Source: CAYGZL01 sp964354345 (GTDB lineage: Bacteria; Chloroflexota; Anaerolineae; Anaerolineales; UBA4823). Taken from it: a stretch of 32,617 nt of DNA. Where the stretch lies: assembly GCA_964354345.1 (NCBI GenBank), contig CAYGZL010000051.1, positions 1-32,617 of the forward strand. Direction: 5' to 3'. Position numbers and translations under genes: made by a program. This document shows, in pieces, positions 23,238 to 31,810 of the stretch. How positions within the stretch are numbered: position 1 is the stretch's first letter; the number at the start of each line of letters is the position of its first letter. Below the pieces are notes generated by a model that did no database searches, was not told the DNA's origin, and was given only the letters and a program-made list of their open reading frames with translations.

Positions 23238-24332
23238 ATGGGGCTTACCCCTAGAGAACGAGTCATTAAAGCGGTCACCCGTCAAAAACCGGATAAAGTA
23301 CCCAAGGACACCAGTTGGGGCTTCACCCCGGCAGTATACGAGACCTTCCGGCAGAAAACCGGCTGCGACAATGTGGAGGATTATTTCGGCGTCGAGGTGC
23401 GCTTTGTCGGGCTGGACATCCCACCCGAGCGGATCGAAAGCGAAGCCAGGCAACGGAGCGAGTTGTTCGGGCGCTATTATGAGGACCTCCCACCCGGAAC
23501 GGAAATCAGCGAGTGGGGCACGGCTCACCTGCCGGGCAGTTTCTATCACTTCACCCGCCTGGTGCCGCCGATGCGGAAATTCACCACCTTGAAGGAGTTC
23601 GAGGATTACCCGTTGCCCTCCTTTGATGAAGGTTGGCGTAAAGTACACACGAACGAACGGGTCGAAGCTTTCCACCGGCGTGACCTGGCAGTGGGCGGTG
23701 CGCTGGCAGTAACGATCTTCGAGGTGGCCTGGCAGATGCGCAGCATGGAAGAGTTGTTCGAAGACTTCGCCTTCCGACCCGAGCTGGCAACCTACCTGTT
23801 TGATCAAATCACCACCACGCGCATCTCCATGGCGCGCTACCTGGCGGAGCAAGATGTAGATGTACTGATCCTGGGCGATGATGTCAGCATGCAAACCGGT
23901 ATGATGATGAGCCCGGCGACCTGGCGAAAGTGGTTCAAAGAACGCATGCGGCGGATCATCCAGGCGGCGCAGGCGGTCAAGCCCGGTCTGCCGATCTTTT
24001 ACCACTCGGACGGCAACCCGGCGGCGATCATCCCCGACCTGATCGAGATCGGGGTGACGATCTTGAACCCGGTACAGCCGGAGTGCATTGACCCGCGGAT
24101 GGTCAAGCAGCGCTACGGCGAGCAGTTGGCGATGTGGGGCACCATCGGCATCCAGACCACCATGCCCTTTGGCACACCGGCAGATGTGCAGCGGGAGGTG
24201 CGCCAACGGATCGAGACAGTTGGTGCGGATGGCGGGCTGGTATTGGGGCCAACCCACAGCCTGGAGCCGGAAGTGCCGTGGGAAAACATCGTCGCCCTGT
24301 ACGAAGCGATCGAGGAATACGGCAAGTATTGA
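23238..24332 (+). CDS. UroD-superfamily protein (H-x-D-G variant)
   Basis: 364-residue UroD/MtaA-type TIM barrel. It begins MGLTPRERVIKAVTRQKPDKVP, the usual family start, after a strong AAAGGAGAG ribosome site. The metal-site motif reads FYHSDGN (His256, Asp258) rather than H-x-C-G. The following LNPVQPE ... LAMWGTIGIQTTMPFGTP and the C-terminal VLGPTHSLEPEVPWENI follow the order seen in bacterial UroD-like proteins outside haem synthesis. It lies 16 nt before a second UroD-like gene and then a GH3 glycosidase, so it probably belongs to the same metabolic operon. The reaction is unknown. Confidence 0.85.
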   Translation: MGLTPRERVIKAVTRQKPDKVPKDTSWGFTPAVYETFRQKTGCDNVEDYFGVEVRFVGLDIPPERIESEARQRSELFGRYYEDLPPGTEISEWGTAHLPGSFYHFTRLVPPMRKFTTLKEFEDYPLPSFDEGWRKVHTNERVEAFHRRDLAVGGALAVTIFEVAWQMRSMEELFEDFAFRPELATYLFDQITTTRISMARYLAEQDVDVLILGDDVSMQTGMMMSPATWRKWFKERMRRIIQAAQAVKPGLPIFYHSDGNPAAIIPDLIEIGVTILNPVQPECIDPRMVKQRYGEQLAMWGTIGIQTTMPFGTPADVQREVRQRIETVGADGGLVLGPTHSLEPEVPWENIVALYEAIEEYGKY

Positions 24333-24348
24333 AGATCGCCGAACCAGC

Positions 24349-25422
24349 ATGTTAGATATCTATAAACCGGATATAGCAGAAGCCAACCAGCGTTGGCAGG
24401 CTTTCTACGCCGGGGCGATCATTGACCGGCCGGTGGTGTGCGTCACTGCCCGGCGGGACGGTTCTACCCTGCCCGTCTCCATGACCTACGCCGATAAAGT
24501 CTTCGGCAACCTGGACGAGATCGTTGCCCGAGGGCTGGCGATAGCTGAAGCGACCTATTGGGGGGGTGAGGCCGTACCGAGCTTTTATCCGAGCTTTGGA
24601 CCGGATGAGATCGCGGTTTTCACCGGCGCTGAGCTGCGCTGGAGGTCTGACTCGCCCGACACGAACTGGTCCGTACCGTATGTGACTGATTGGGAAGAGA
24701 TGCTGCAAAGGGGGATCCGCCTGCTAACCGATCACCCGCTCTGGCAGCGGCAGCTTGAGCTTTACCGCCGTGCGGCAGAATGCTACGCTGGACGAGTGCT
24801 GCTGGTGGCGCCTGACTTGCACACCAACATGGATCTGCTGGCTGCCATGCGTGGACCGCAGCGTCTGTGCCTGGACCTGGTGGACAGTCCTGAGCTGATT
24901 GACCAGGCGATGGAACAGGCGCGGGCGCTCTTCCACGAGCTGTGGGTCGCGATCACCCGGGCCGGGCGGATGGATGAGCACGGCTATTGCCTGGAATCGC
25001 ACACCCTGTACTCAGCGGACGGTTCAGCGACCTTGCAGTGCGATTTCAGTCTGATGATGAGCCCGGGGATGTTCCGGCGCTGGGTGTTGCCGGCGCTGGA
25101 GGAAGAAGCCGAGCTCGTGAAACATGCGGTTTATCACTGGGACGGTCCAGGCGCCTTGATCCACACGGCTGATCTGCTGGCCAGCCAAGGACTGCATACG
25201 CTATCCTTCGTACCTGGGGCGGCGTACGGCGATCCGGTGGATCACCTCGAACTGCTCAAACACCTGCAAGCGGGCGGCAAGGCTGTGCACGTGTGGGGCA
25301 CGCCCGAGCAGTGCCAACGGATGCACCGTGAGCTGAACCCGGAGAAAGTTTTCTACGAAACAGAAACTGCCACGCAGAGTGAAGCTGAGAAACTGTTGGA
25401 GTGGTTTGTGAGAAATACATAA
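24349..25422 (+). CDS. UroD-superfamily protein (H-x-D-G variant), divergent paralogue
   Basis: 357-residue protein, weaker but recognisable member of the UroD fold. LLVAPDLHTNMDLLAAMRG and SLMMSPGMFRRWVLP are in the expected order, then YHWDGPGALIHTADLL (His263, Asp265) occupies the H-x-C-G position, and VHVWGTPEQ closes the barrel. ATG 24349 is chosen because it starts 16 nt after the preceding stop and removes a long N-terminal extension that merely shadows the upstream gene. The ribosome site is weak, suggesting coupling to the gene before it. The two adjacent, diverged UroD-like proteins may form a heteromer; this is inference. Confidence 0.78.
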   Translation: MLDIYKPDIAEANQRWQAFYAGAIIDRPVVCVTARRDGSTLPVSMTYADKVFGNLDEIVARGLAIAEATYWGGEAVPSFYPSFGPDEIAVFTGAELRWRSDSPDTNWSVPYVTDWEEMLQRGIRLLTDHPLWQRQLELYRRAAECYAGRVLLVAPDLHTNMDLLAAMRGPQRLCLDLVDSPELIDQAMEQARALFHELWVAITRAGRMDEHGYCLESHTLYSADGSATLQCDFSLMMSPGMFRRWVLPALEEEAELVKHAVYHWDGPGALIHTADLLASQGLHTLSFVPGAAYGDPVDHLELLKHLQAGGKAVHVWGTPEQCQRMHRELNPEKVFYETETATQSEAEKLLEWFVRNT

Positions 25423-25455
25423 AGCAACCAACGAAAATTTAAGGAATAATAGCTG

Positions 25456-27801
25456 ATGGCAATAAATGATTCCCTTCCCTACCGAAATCCAGACTTTCCG
25501 ATTGAGGCTCGAGTAAACGATTTACTCGGTCGGATGACGCTCAAGGAAAAGCTGGCCCAGCTAAGCGCGGTCTGGTACAGCGAGCTATCTGACGAGAGTG
25601 GTTTCTCAGAAGAAAAGGCGCAGGCACGCCTGGGACCGGCTCGCGGCGACGGCATCGGCGAGATCACCAGCCTGGCCGGGCGAAGTTCTTTCCTACCAGC
25701 CCAAGCGGCTCAGGCTGCCAATGCAGTTCAGGCTTACCTGACTCAAAAGACCCGTCTGGGCATCCCGGCGATTTTACATGATGAATGCCTGTGCGGGATG
25801 CTGGCACGCCAGGCGACTGTCTTCCCGCAAATCATTGGCGTGGCCAGCACCTGGGACCCCGATCTGGTCGAAGCCATGGCAACCGTGATGCGCGTCCAGA
25901 TGCTCGCAACCGGCACGCGACAGGGATTGGCGCCGGTGCTGGATCTTGCTCGCGATCTGCGCTGGGGACGCGTCGAGGAGACCTACGGAGAGGATCCCTA
26001 CCTGACGGCGCGCCTGGGAACCGCCTATGTGCGTGGGCTACAAGGACCCGATCTTAACCAAGGGGTGGTCGCTACTGGCAAGCACTTTGCTGCACATGGG
26101 ATACCGGAAGGCGGGCTTAACTGGGCGCCGGTGCACGTTGGCTGGCGGGAATTCCGGGAGGTTTATCTCTATCCGTTCGAAGCCGCGGTCAAAGACGCCG
26201 GACTGGCCGCGATCTTGAACGCCTATCATGAATTAGACGGCGTGCCTTGCGCAGCCTCACACGAGCTGTTAACGGATATTCTCCGCGGCGAGTGGGGCTT
26301 CGACGGAATTGTGGTGGCAGATTACAACGCAGTGGTTATGCTGGCCGATTATCACCATGTCGCCGCGGACAAAGCCGAGGCAGCCAGCCTGGCTCTGACC
26401 GCCGGCCTGGACGTCGAGCTGCCAGGCACGGATTGTTATGGCGATCCACTCTGGCAGGCAGTACAGTCCGGGAAAGTAGCCATTGAGGTGGTGGACGAGG
26501 CGGTACGGAGGGTGCTGCGTCTGAAGTTCCGTCTGGGACTGTTCGAAAATCCCTACGTGGAGGTGGGACGGGCTGCCCAGGCCTTCGGGCAGCCAGAGCA
26601 AGCGGCGTTGGCGCAAACCATAGCGGAGAAATCGCTGGTATTGTTGAAGAACGACGGCGGGCTGCTGCCGCTGCACTCCGACCTGCGCTCGCTGGCAGTG
26701 ATCGGTCCGAACGCCGATTCGATCCGCAGTCAGTTGGGTGATTATACCTATGGCGGGTTCACTGAGCTGATGGCTGGCGGCGTTGAGGTGGATGCCAAGT
26801 TCCCGGAACGCTTCCCAAACGGGATGATCAGCATCCTGGAGGCGCTGCGCCGACGCGTTGGACCTGGAACCATCGTGCGGTATGCGCGCGGCTGCGACAC
26901 GAAGGATCCCTCCCGCGTAGGCTTTGCCGAGGCCGTGCAGGCAGCGCGCCAGTCCGAGGTGGTGGTGCTGGTGATGGGCGGTAAGTCGGGGTTGACTGCT
27001 GAGTGTACCTCCGGTGAGCTACGCGACCGGGCTGACCTGGGATTGCCGGGCATACAAGAGGAACTGGTCGAGGCGATACTGGAGACCGGTACGCCAACCG
27101 TCTTGGTGCTGGTTGACGGGCGACCGGTGGCCATCCCGGCGCTGGCAGAGCAGATCCCCGCCATTTTGCACGCCTGGCTGCCGGGGCAGGCTGGCGGCGC
27201 GGCGGTGACGGCGGCGCTTTTTGGGGATGTCAACCCGGGCGGCAAGCTGCCGATCTCCTGCCCACGGGCAGCCAGCCAGATGCCGGTATTTTATGGGCGT
27301 AAACCCTCGGGCGGACAGTCGTATAACTTCATTGACTATGTCGATCTGAGCGTCAAGCCGCTTTACCCCTTTGGGCATGGTTTGAGCTACACGCGCTTCG
27401 AGTATCGCGATCTGGAGGTGTCCCCCGCGCAGGTGAGCAGCGCGGGCGAAGTGATCCTGCAGGTTACGGTGCAGAACACCGGGCAACGAGCCGGCGATGA
27501 AGTCGTGCAGCTTTACTTGAGGGATGTGCTGGCCAGCGTGACACGACCGGTCAAGGAGCTGAAAGGCTTCTGCCGGGTAACGCTCCAGCCGGGCGAAGCG
27601 CGCACGGTAACATTCCGGCTGCCGGTGGCGCTGCTGGCGTTTTACAACCTGGAGCGGCAGTATGTTATCGAGCCGGGCAAGATCGAGGTGATGGTTGGAA
27701 GCTCAGCCGAAGATATCCGCCTGCGCGGTGAGTTCGAATTCGTAGGCGAGGTAACTCCCGTTACGAAGAAGGTATTCTTCAGCCAAGTTGAGATCAACTA
27801 G
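25456..27801 (+). CDS. GH3-family beta-glycosidase (beta-glucosidase/xylosidase type)
   Basis: 781-residue GH3 enzyme hydrolysing terminal beta-linked sugars with retention. Domain order is (beta/alpha)8 barrel (about 1-330), alpha/beta sandwich (about 380-620) and fibronectin-III-like C-terminal domain (about 655-760). The barrel has GKHFAAHG (Lys209-His210) and the nucleophile in VVADYNAV (Asp289). The second domain has GELRDRADLGLPG (general acid region), and YPFGHGLSYTRFEY precedes the Fn3 domain. There is no signal peptide, so the substrate must be imported. AAGGAATAAT before the ATG is an adequate ribosome site. The gene follows two UroD-like genes by 33 nt and precedes an aminotransferase by 25 nt, all on the plus strand. 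Confidence 0.93.
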   Translation: MAINDSLPYRNPDFPIEARVNDLLGRMTLKEKLAQLSAVWYSELSDESGFSEEKAQARLGPARGDGIGEITSLAGRSSFLPAQAAQAANAVQAYLTQKTRLGIPAILHDECLCGMLARQATVFPQIIGVASTWDPDLVEAMATVMRVQMLATGTRQGLAPVLDLARDLRWGRVEETYGEDPYLTARLGTAYVRGLQGPDLNQGVVATGKHFAAHGIPEGGLNWAPVHVGWREFREVYLYPFEAAVKDAGLAAILNAYHELDGVPCAASHELLTDILRGEWGFDGIVVADYNAVVMLADYHHVAADKAEAASLALTAGLDVELPGTDCYGDPLWQAVQSGKVAIEVVDEAVRRVLRLKFRLGLFENPYVEVGRAAQAFGQPEQAALAQTIAEKSLVLLKNDGGLLPLHSDLRSLAVIGPNADSIRSQLGDYTYGGFTELMAGGVEVDAKFPERFPNGMISILEALRRRVGPGTIVRYARGCDTKDPSRVGFAEAVQAARQSEVVVLVMGGKSGLTAECTSGELRDRADLGLPGIQEELVEAILETGTPTVLVLVDGRPVAIPALAEQIPAILHAWLPGQAGGAAVTAALFGDVNPGGKLPISCPRAASQMPVFYGRKPSGGQSYNFIDYVDLSVKPLYPFGHGLSYTRFEYRDLEVSPAQVSSAGEVILQVTVQNTGQRAGDEVVQLYLRDVLASVTRPVKELKGFCRVTLQPGEARTVTFRLPVALLAFYNLERQYVIEPGKIEVMVGSSAEDIRLRGEFEFVGEVTPVTKKVFFSQVEIN

Positions 27802-27826
27802 ATACTATACAGACCGGAAGTACACA

Positions 27827-28927
27827 ATGAATATCTCCCCGTTCAAGCTGGAACGTTATTTTGCCCATTATGAGTTCAATGTAAAATACCTGCTATGCGC
27901 CTCGGATTGCGAAGCGCTGACGATCCAGGATTTGCTGGCGCTGGAGCCAGGGGCGGCTGAACGTTTCCAACAGCAGTGGCTGGGCTATACTGATTCGTTG
28001 GGATCAGCCGGACTACGTCAGGCGATCAGCCAAATCTACACCACCATCCAGCCCGAGCAGGTGCTGGTGCACAGCGGGGCGGAGGAGGCGATCTTCCTGT
28101 TCATGCAGGCGGCGCTGCAGCCAGGCGATCACGTGATCGTGCACTGGCCGTGCTACCAGTCGTTGGGCGAACTGCCGCACAGCCTGGGTTGCAACGTGAC
28201 GCGCTGGTCTGGCCGAGAGGAAAATGGCTGGATGTTGGATATTGACGAGCTGGAGCGCAGCCTGCGACCAGACACCAAAGCGGTGATTGCCAACCATCCG
28301 CATAACCCAACCGGGGCGCTGATGAGTCAGGCCGATTTTGCCCGCCTGAACCAGATCACGCAGGAGCGAGGCATCCTGCTCTTTTCTGACGAGGTGTACC
28401 GTGAGTCCGAACACAATCCCGCTGACCGGCTGCCGGCAGCTTGCGATATCAACCCGCAGGCAGTCTCATTGGGGGTGACCTCTAAGACCTACGGGTTGGC
28501 GGGATTGCGCATCGGCTGGATCGCCACACACAACCGCGAGTTATACCACCACATGGCGACGCTGAAAGACTACACCACGATCTGCAACAGCGCACCGGGC
28601 GAGTTCCTGGCTGAACTGGCGCTGCGCCACCGGCAGCAACTGGCGCAACGCAACCTGAATATTATTCTACGCAACCTGGATATCCTGGACAATTTCTTCG
28701 CCCGCCACGCTGAACGTTTTGCCTGGCAGCGGCCGCGGGCCGGCTCGATAGCCTTCCCACGCCTGTTACAAGGCGAGGTGGAGACCTTCTGCGCTGAGCT
28801 GGTCACCCAAACCGGGGTGCTGCTCCTGCCGGGTACGCTGTTCGACGATCCAGGCAATCATTTCCGGATCGGGTTTGGACGGGCCAATCTGCCCGAGGCG
28901 ATCCAGAGGCTGGAGGAATTTTTGTGA
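27827..28927 (+). CDS. Class I/II PLP-dependent aminotransferase
   Basis: 366-residue fold-type I aminotransferase. Visible residues: ANHPHNPTG (Asn160), SDEVY (Asp188, pairs with the pyridine nitrogen), the Schiff-base lysine in SKTYGLAGLRIGW (Lys220), Arg228, and a C-terminal FRIGFGR carboxylate-binding arginine. The catalytic set is complete. Substrate specificity cannot be read from the sequence. ATG 27827 follows GGAAG and begins at the expected N-terminus; an in-frame start at 27788 would overlap the GH3 coding end. It is last in the plus-strand run from 23,238. The link to glycoside breakdown is unclear and it may serve an amino-sugar or amino-acid step. Confidence 0.9.
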   Translation: MNISPFKLERYFAHYEFNVKYLLCASDCEALTIQDLLALEPGAAERFQQQWLGYTDSLGSAGLRQAISQIYTTIQPEQVLVHSGAEEAIFLFMQAALQPGDHVIVHWPCYQSLGELPHSLGCNVTRWSGREENGWMLDIDELERSLRPDTKAVIANHPHNPTGALMSQADFARLNQITQERGILLFSDEVYRESEHNPADRLPAACDINPQAVSLGVTSKTYGLAGLRIGWIATHNRELYHHMATLKDYTTICNSAPGEFLAELALRHRQQLAQRNLNIILRNLDILDNFFARHAERFAWQRPRAGSIAFPRLLQGEVETFCAELVTQTGVLLLPGTLFDDPGNHFRIGFGRANLPEAIQRLEEFL

Positions 28928-28948
28928 GATGGTCCTACACGGCTTGTT

Positions 28949-29329
28949 CTAGTCGTGTTCTGCCGCTACCGCCTCGGCTTTCGTCTTATGCACTGTCCCA
29001 TCCGGGTGCTGGGGCGGGGTGTAAATCGTGTACAGCTTGAGGGGTTTGGTCGCTGAGGTGTTGACCACGTTGTGATAGGTACCGGCGGGCACGATCACGG
29101 CCTCGCCATCCTTGACCAGATGCTCCTCCGTACCGTTGAAGATGAATTTGGCAGTTCCTGCTTCCAGGCGGAAGAACTGGTCAACATGCGGATGCACCTC
29201 GTTGCCAATTTCCTCGTTCGGCTGCAAGCACATCACTACCAGTTGAGCATGTTGGCCAGTGAATAAGACTTTACGGAAAAAGCCATTCTCGAGCGTTGCT
29301 TTCTCAATTGGACCTACATAGCCTGTCAT
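28949..29329 (-). CDS. Small single-domain cupin protein
   Basis: 126-residue cupin (double-stranded beta-helix). The two cupin motifs are HPHVDQFFRLEAG (His46, His48, Gln51) and PAGTYHNVVN (His86), so the metal site would be three His plus Gln instead of the usual Glu. The ATG at 29329 has GGAGGT 8 nt upstream; the in-frame ATG at 29347 lies ahead of that ribosome site and is rejected. Such stand-alone cupins are often metal-binding isomerases, dioxygenases or stress proteins; no specific role can be assigned. It ends convergently with the aminotransferase, 21 nt apart, with no clear hairpin between. Confidence 0.88.
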   Translation of the reverse strand: MTGYVGPIEKATLENGFFRKVLFTGQHAQLVVMCLQPNEEIGNEVHPHVDQFFRLEAGTAKFIFNGTEEHLVKDGEAVIVPAGTYHNVVNTSATKPLKLYTIYTPPQHPDGTVHKTKAEAVAAEHD

Positions 29330-29411
29330 TGTCTGAACCTCCTTCATTTACCATGTTTAGGTTAATTTAACACAAAGTCCCCAAGAACGCCATAGATTAC
29401 TATGTTCGAAT

Positions 29412-30746
29412 TTATTCCGCTTTTGCGAGCTGGTCGTGGTCGGGCAGGATTGTTTCGGCGTTGCGGATATTCGGGATGAAATAACCGCTCAACCCGACCA
29501 GGGCGGCTCCCACCCCACAAAGGACAAATAAAAAACCCATCCCGGCGCCAGGACCGGTGCCCACCAGCCAGCCAAAGGCGCTACTCAAGCCGCCTTGACT
29601 GCTTAAAGCCGGCTCGAGTACGAAATCGGCCAGGGTGCCGCCGATGATGGGCGAGATTGGGTTGGTCAACCAGGCAATCAAGCGACGAGAAGAGAATACT
29701 CGCCCCTGCAGATCTGGGGCAACCTTGGCTTGCCAGATCGACTGGTTAGAGGTGTTGACCAGCGGAATGATCAGACCAATGAAGATTTGGGCAGCCACCC
29801 ACAACACCAGTCCACGGCTGAGGCCCAGCCAGAGCATGCCGATCCCCGACAAAATCCATCCAAAGAGTACGCCGTGGACGCGCCGTTTGAAGCCACCCCA
29901 GGCGCTCATCAATACACCGCCCAGCACACCGCCAATCGCCCCTGCCGTCTGCACCGAGCCGAAGACCAGACTGTTTTGAGCGGTACGGGCCAGGATCATC
30001 GGCGCCAGCACGGTATAGCCGATCCCACTGAACAGGTTGCCGACGAAGAAAATCAACTGCAAACCGAGCAGGCTGGGACGAGCAAAGATATATCTGAAAC
30101 CGAAAGCGGCTTCTTTCAACATACCTCCCTGGGCGGCCTGCCCTTCCAGGGTTCGCTCGGGCTGGGGAATGAATACGAGCAACAGCGCACCAATGGCAGT
30201 CAGGAAAGTCACCACATCAATCATGAGGATGCCATTCAATCCGATCAAAGGCAGCAAAGCGCCAGCCAGCAGGGGCGACAGCACGCCTGGCCCGGCATCC
30301 AGGAGCGACATCAGCCCGTTGGCACGCCCGTACTGTTCTTTAGGGATCATAGTGCTGATGGCGGCGGAATAGGCTGGCCATTGGAAGGTGTTGCCCAGGC
30401 CGTACAAGATGTTGGCGAGATACAGGTGCCAGAACTGCAGCTTGCCGATGGCAAAGAGAATGAGTATGAACAACGTACCCACGAAAGTCGCCAGGTCGCT
30501 GACCATCATCATCAGTTTGCGGTTGTAACGGTCGACCATAACGCCAGCGATGGGTGAAAGGATTAAGAAAGGAGTGATGTAAAAGACCTGCATCAAGCCC
30601 ATGGCAGTGGCGCTCTGGGTTTGTTGGTACATCCAGAGAGTCAGGGCAAAGCCACTCATGCCCGAGGCCAGGATGGAGACAATCTGACCGATCCAGACGA
30701 TGATGAAAGCGGTCATGCCGCGCGGCTGTTGGTGTATAGAATTCAT
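29412..30746 (-). CDS. Major facilitator superfamily exporter (MFS_3/EntS-like)
   Basis: 444-residue inner-membrane protein with about 12 hydrophobic helices. The signature VMVDRYNRKLMM in the cytoplasmic loop after the second helix, and the overall pattern, resemble the EntS/macrolide-efflux branch of MFS, which exports siderophores or drugs by proton antiport. The cargo is unknown. ATG 30746 is taken as the start because it lies 4 nt after the upstream gene's stop (TGA-CTTT-ATG) and directly precedes the first helix; a longer frame to 30881 overlaps the upstream gene. The close spacing suggests translational coupling with the alpha/alpha-toroid gene. Confidence 0.88.
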   Translation of the reverse strand: MNSIHQQPRGMTAFIIVWIGQIVSILASGMSGFALTLWMYQQTQSATAMGLMQVFYITPFLILSPIAGVMVDRYNRKLMMMVSDLATFVGTLFILILFAIGKLQFWHLYLANILYGLGNTFQWPAYSAAISTMIPKEQYGRANGLMSLLDAGPGVLSPLLAGALLPLIGLNGILMIDVVTFLTAIGALLLVFIPQPERTLEGQAAQGGMLKEAAFGFRYIFARPSLLGLQLIFFVGNLFSGIGYTVLAPMILARTAQNSLVFGSVQTAGAIGGVLGGVLMSAWGGFKRRVHGVLFGWILSGIGMLWLGLSRGLVLWVAAQIFIGLIIPLVNTSNQSIWQAKVAPDLQGRVFSSRRLIAWLTNPISPIIGGTLADFVLEPALSSQGGLSSAFGWLVGTGPGAGMGFLFVLCGVGAALVGLSGYFIPNIRNAETILPDHDQLAKAE

Positions 30747-30750
30747 AAAG

Positions 30751-31746
30751 TCATTGACCTGCTTGTTGTAGCACCCGCAGTGCTCGTAGAGTGACCCATG
30801 GATTGGCTTGTTTCTTTTCACCAAACTCAAGCCAGGTTTTGTTGCTGTAGTCGTATTCCAATGCCAGGCGCCCCTGGGCATCCTGCTTCGACCGGATCAA
30901 CGCCAGGGTGTTGGCCAGGCGCGGATCCCTGGCATATCCCCAGGCGACCAACACTTCGGCGACCTGCAAGATATCTGTCACATAGAAGACCGGAAAACCA
31001 AACTTCCACCAGCTTTGGTTGGGCTTGTGGCTGGCGCCCGAAGGATAAGCGGCAGTAGCAGGATCAATGCTGAACAGGAAGTCCAGCCCCTGTTGGATGG
31101 CTTGCTCGATCAAAGGCGTGCGGCGATTTTCGGGCCATTGGTTGAATGCCAGCATCACTTTAACGGCTCCCCAGGCGCAGGGTAGTTTGATATTCGCGCC
31201 GCAGGCGAAATTAGGCCCACATTTATATGCATAATAACGAAACGGGGCATGTTTTTCTTCTGGTGTAGCCAAGCTTTCGCCAGTAACCGTGCGCGCCATC
31301 CACTCGATGGCTTTTTCCAGGCGCATGTCCTGGCAGCCCAGCTCGAGCAGAGCCCAGGTCAGGTTACCCTGCAAACAGTCGACCGTCCCCGAAGGCGCGC
31401 CATTGGTGCTGAATTGCCCTCCCACGGTCAAGGAATGGTCCAGCACATACGCACATGCCTGTCCGATACGTGCATCTTCTTCTAATCGCCCTCCGAGTTG
31501 AGCCAACAGGATCATTGCCCAAACCGTCGAGCGATACTTGGGCAGGTAGCCTGGTCCTGGCTTGACCCAGTAACCCAGGGGATTCATCTCCCCCAGGATG
31601 GCCGCGATAGGCCCGTCCCGGTGGGCAGCCTGACGCGCCACAAGGAACTCGGGGTCGTTGGCAGTCAATCCCACCAGATCGCGCAGCGCCAGATAGCGTA
31701 CACCCGGCATCTCGGCGTTCAATAGCCACTCGATTGAATAACTCAT
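30751..31746 (-). CDS. Alpha/alpha-toroid (squalene-cyclase/prenyltransferase-fold-like) protein
   Basis: 331-residue protein, probably a six-hairpin alpha/alpha toroid. Repeated helical pairs are seen, such as STVWAMILLAQLGG, NLTWALLELGCQD, WGAVKVMLAFNQWPEN and VTDILQVAEVLVAWGY. It lacks an obvious DxDD cyclase motif, so terpene cyclisation is not supported. Similar proteins are sometimes given misleading nitrogen-fixation names; nothing here supports that. ATG 31746 has AGAGG 7 nt upstream and begins at SIEWLLNAEMPGVRYLALRDL, so the longer frame to 31800 is dropped. It is 4 nt from the MFS exporter, with which it probably functions or is co-expressed. Function unknown. Confidence 0.75.
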   Translation of the reverse strand: MSYSIEWLLNAEMPGVRYLALRDLVGLTANDPEFLVARQAAHRDGPIAAILGEMNPLGYWVKPGPGYLPKYRSTVWAMILLAQLGGRLEEDARIGQACAYVLDHSLTVGGQFSTNGAPSGTVDCLQGNLTWALLELGCQDMRLEKAIEWMARTVTGESLATPEEKHAPFRYYAYKCGPNFACGANIKLPCAWGAVKVMLAFNQWPENRRTPLIEQAIQQGLDFLFSIDPATAAYPSGASHKPNQSWWKFGFPVFYVTDILQVAEVLVAWGYARDPRLANTLALIRSKQDAQGRLALEYDYSNKTWLEFGEKKQANPWVTLRALRVLQQAGQ

Positions 31747-31810
31747 GCTAGGCCTCTCACTCTTAACGATGAAAGTGATAGGTAAAGGGAAAACCCTCAA
31801 CCTTTGACTT

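Noticed and set aside
23139..24350. 403-codon minus-strand open frame opposite the third UroD-like gene
   Set aside because: No motif, unsuitable composition, and complete overlap with a well-supported plus-strand gene that has a good ribosome site.
30751..31746. Terpene or squalene cyclase activity, or a nitrogen-fixation role
   Set aside because: Only the toroid-like helical repeats are visible; no DxDD or aspartate-rich cyclase motif and no P-loop or nif neighbours.
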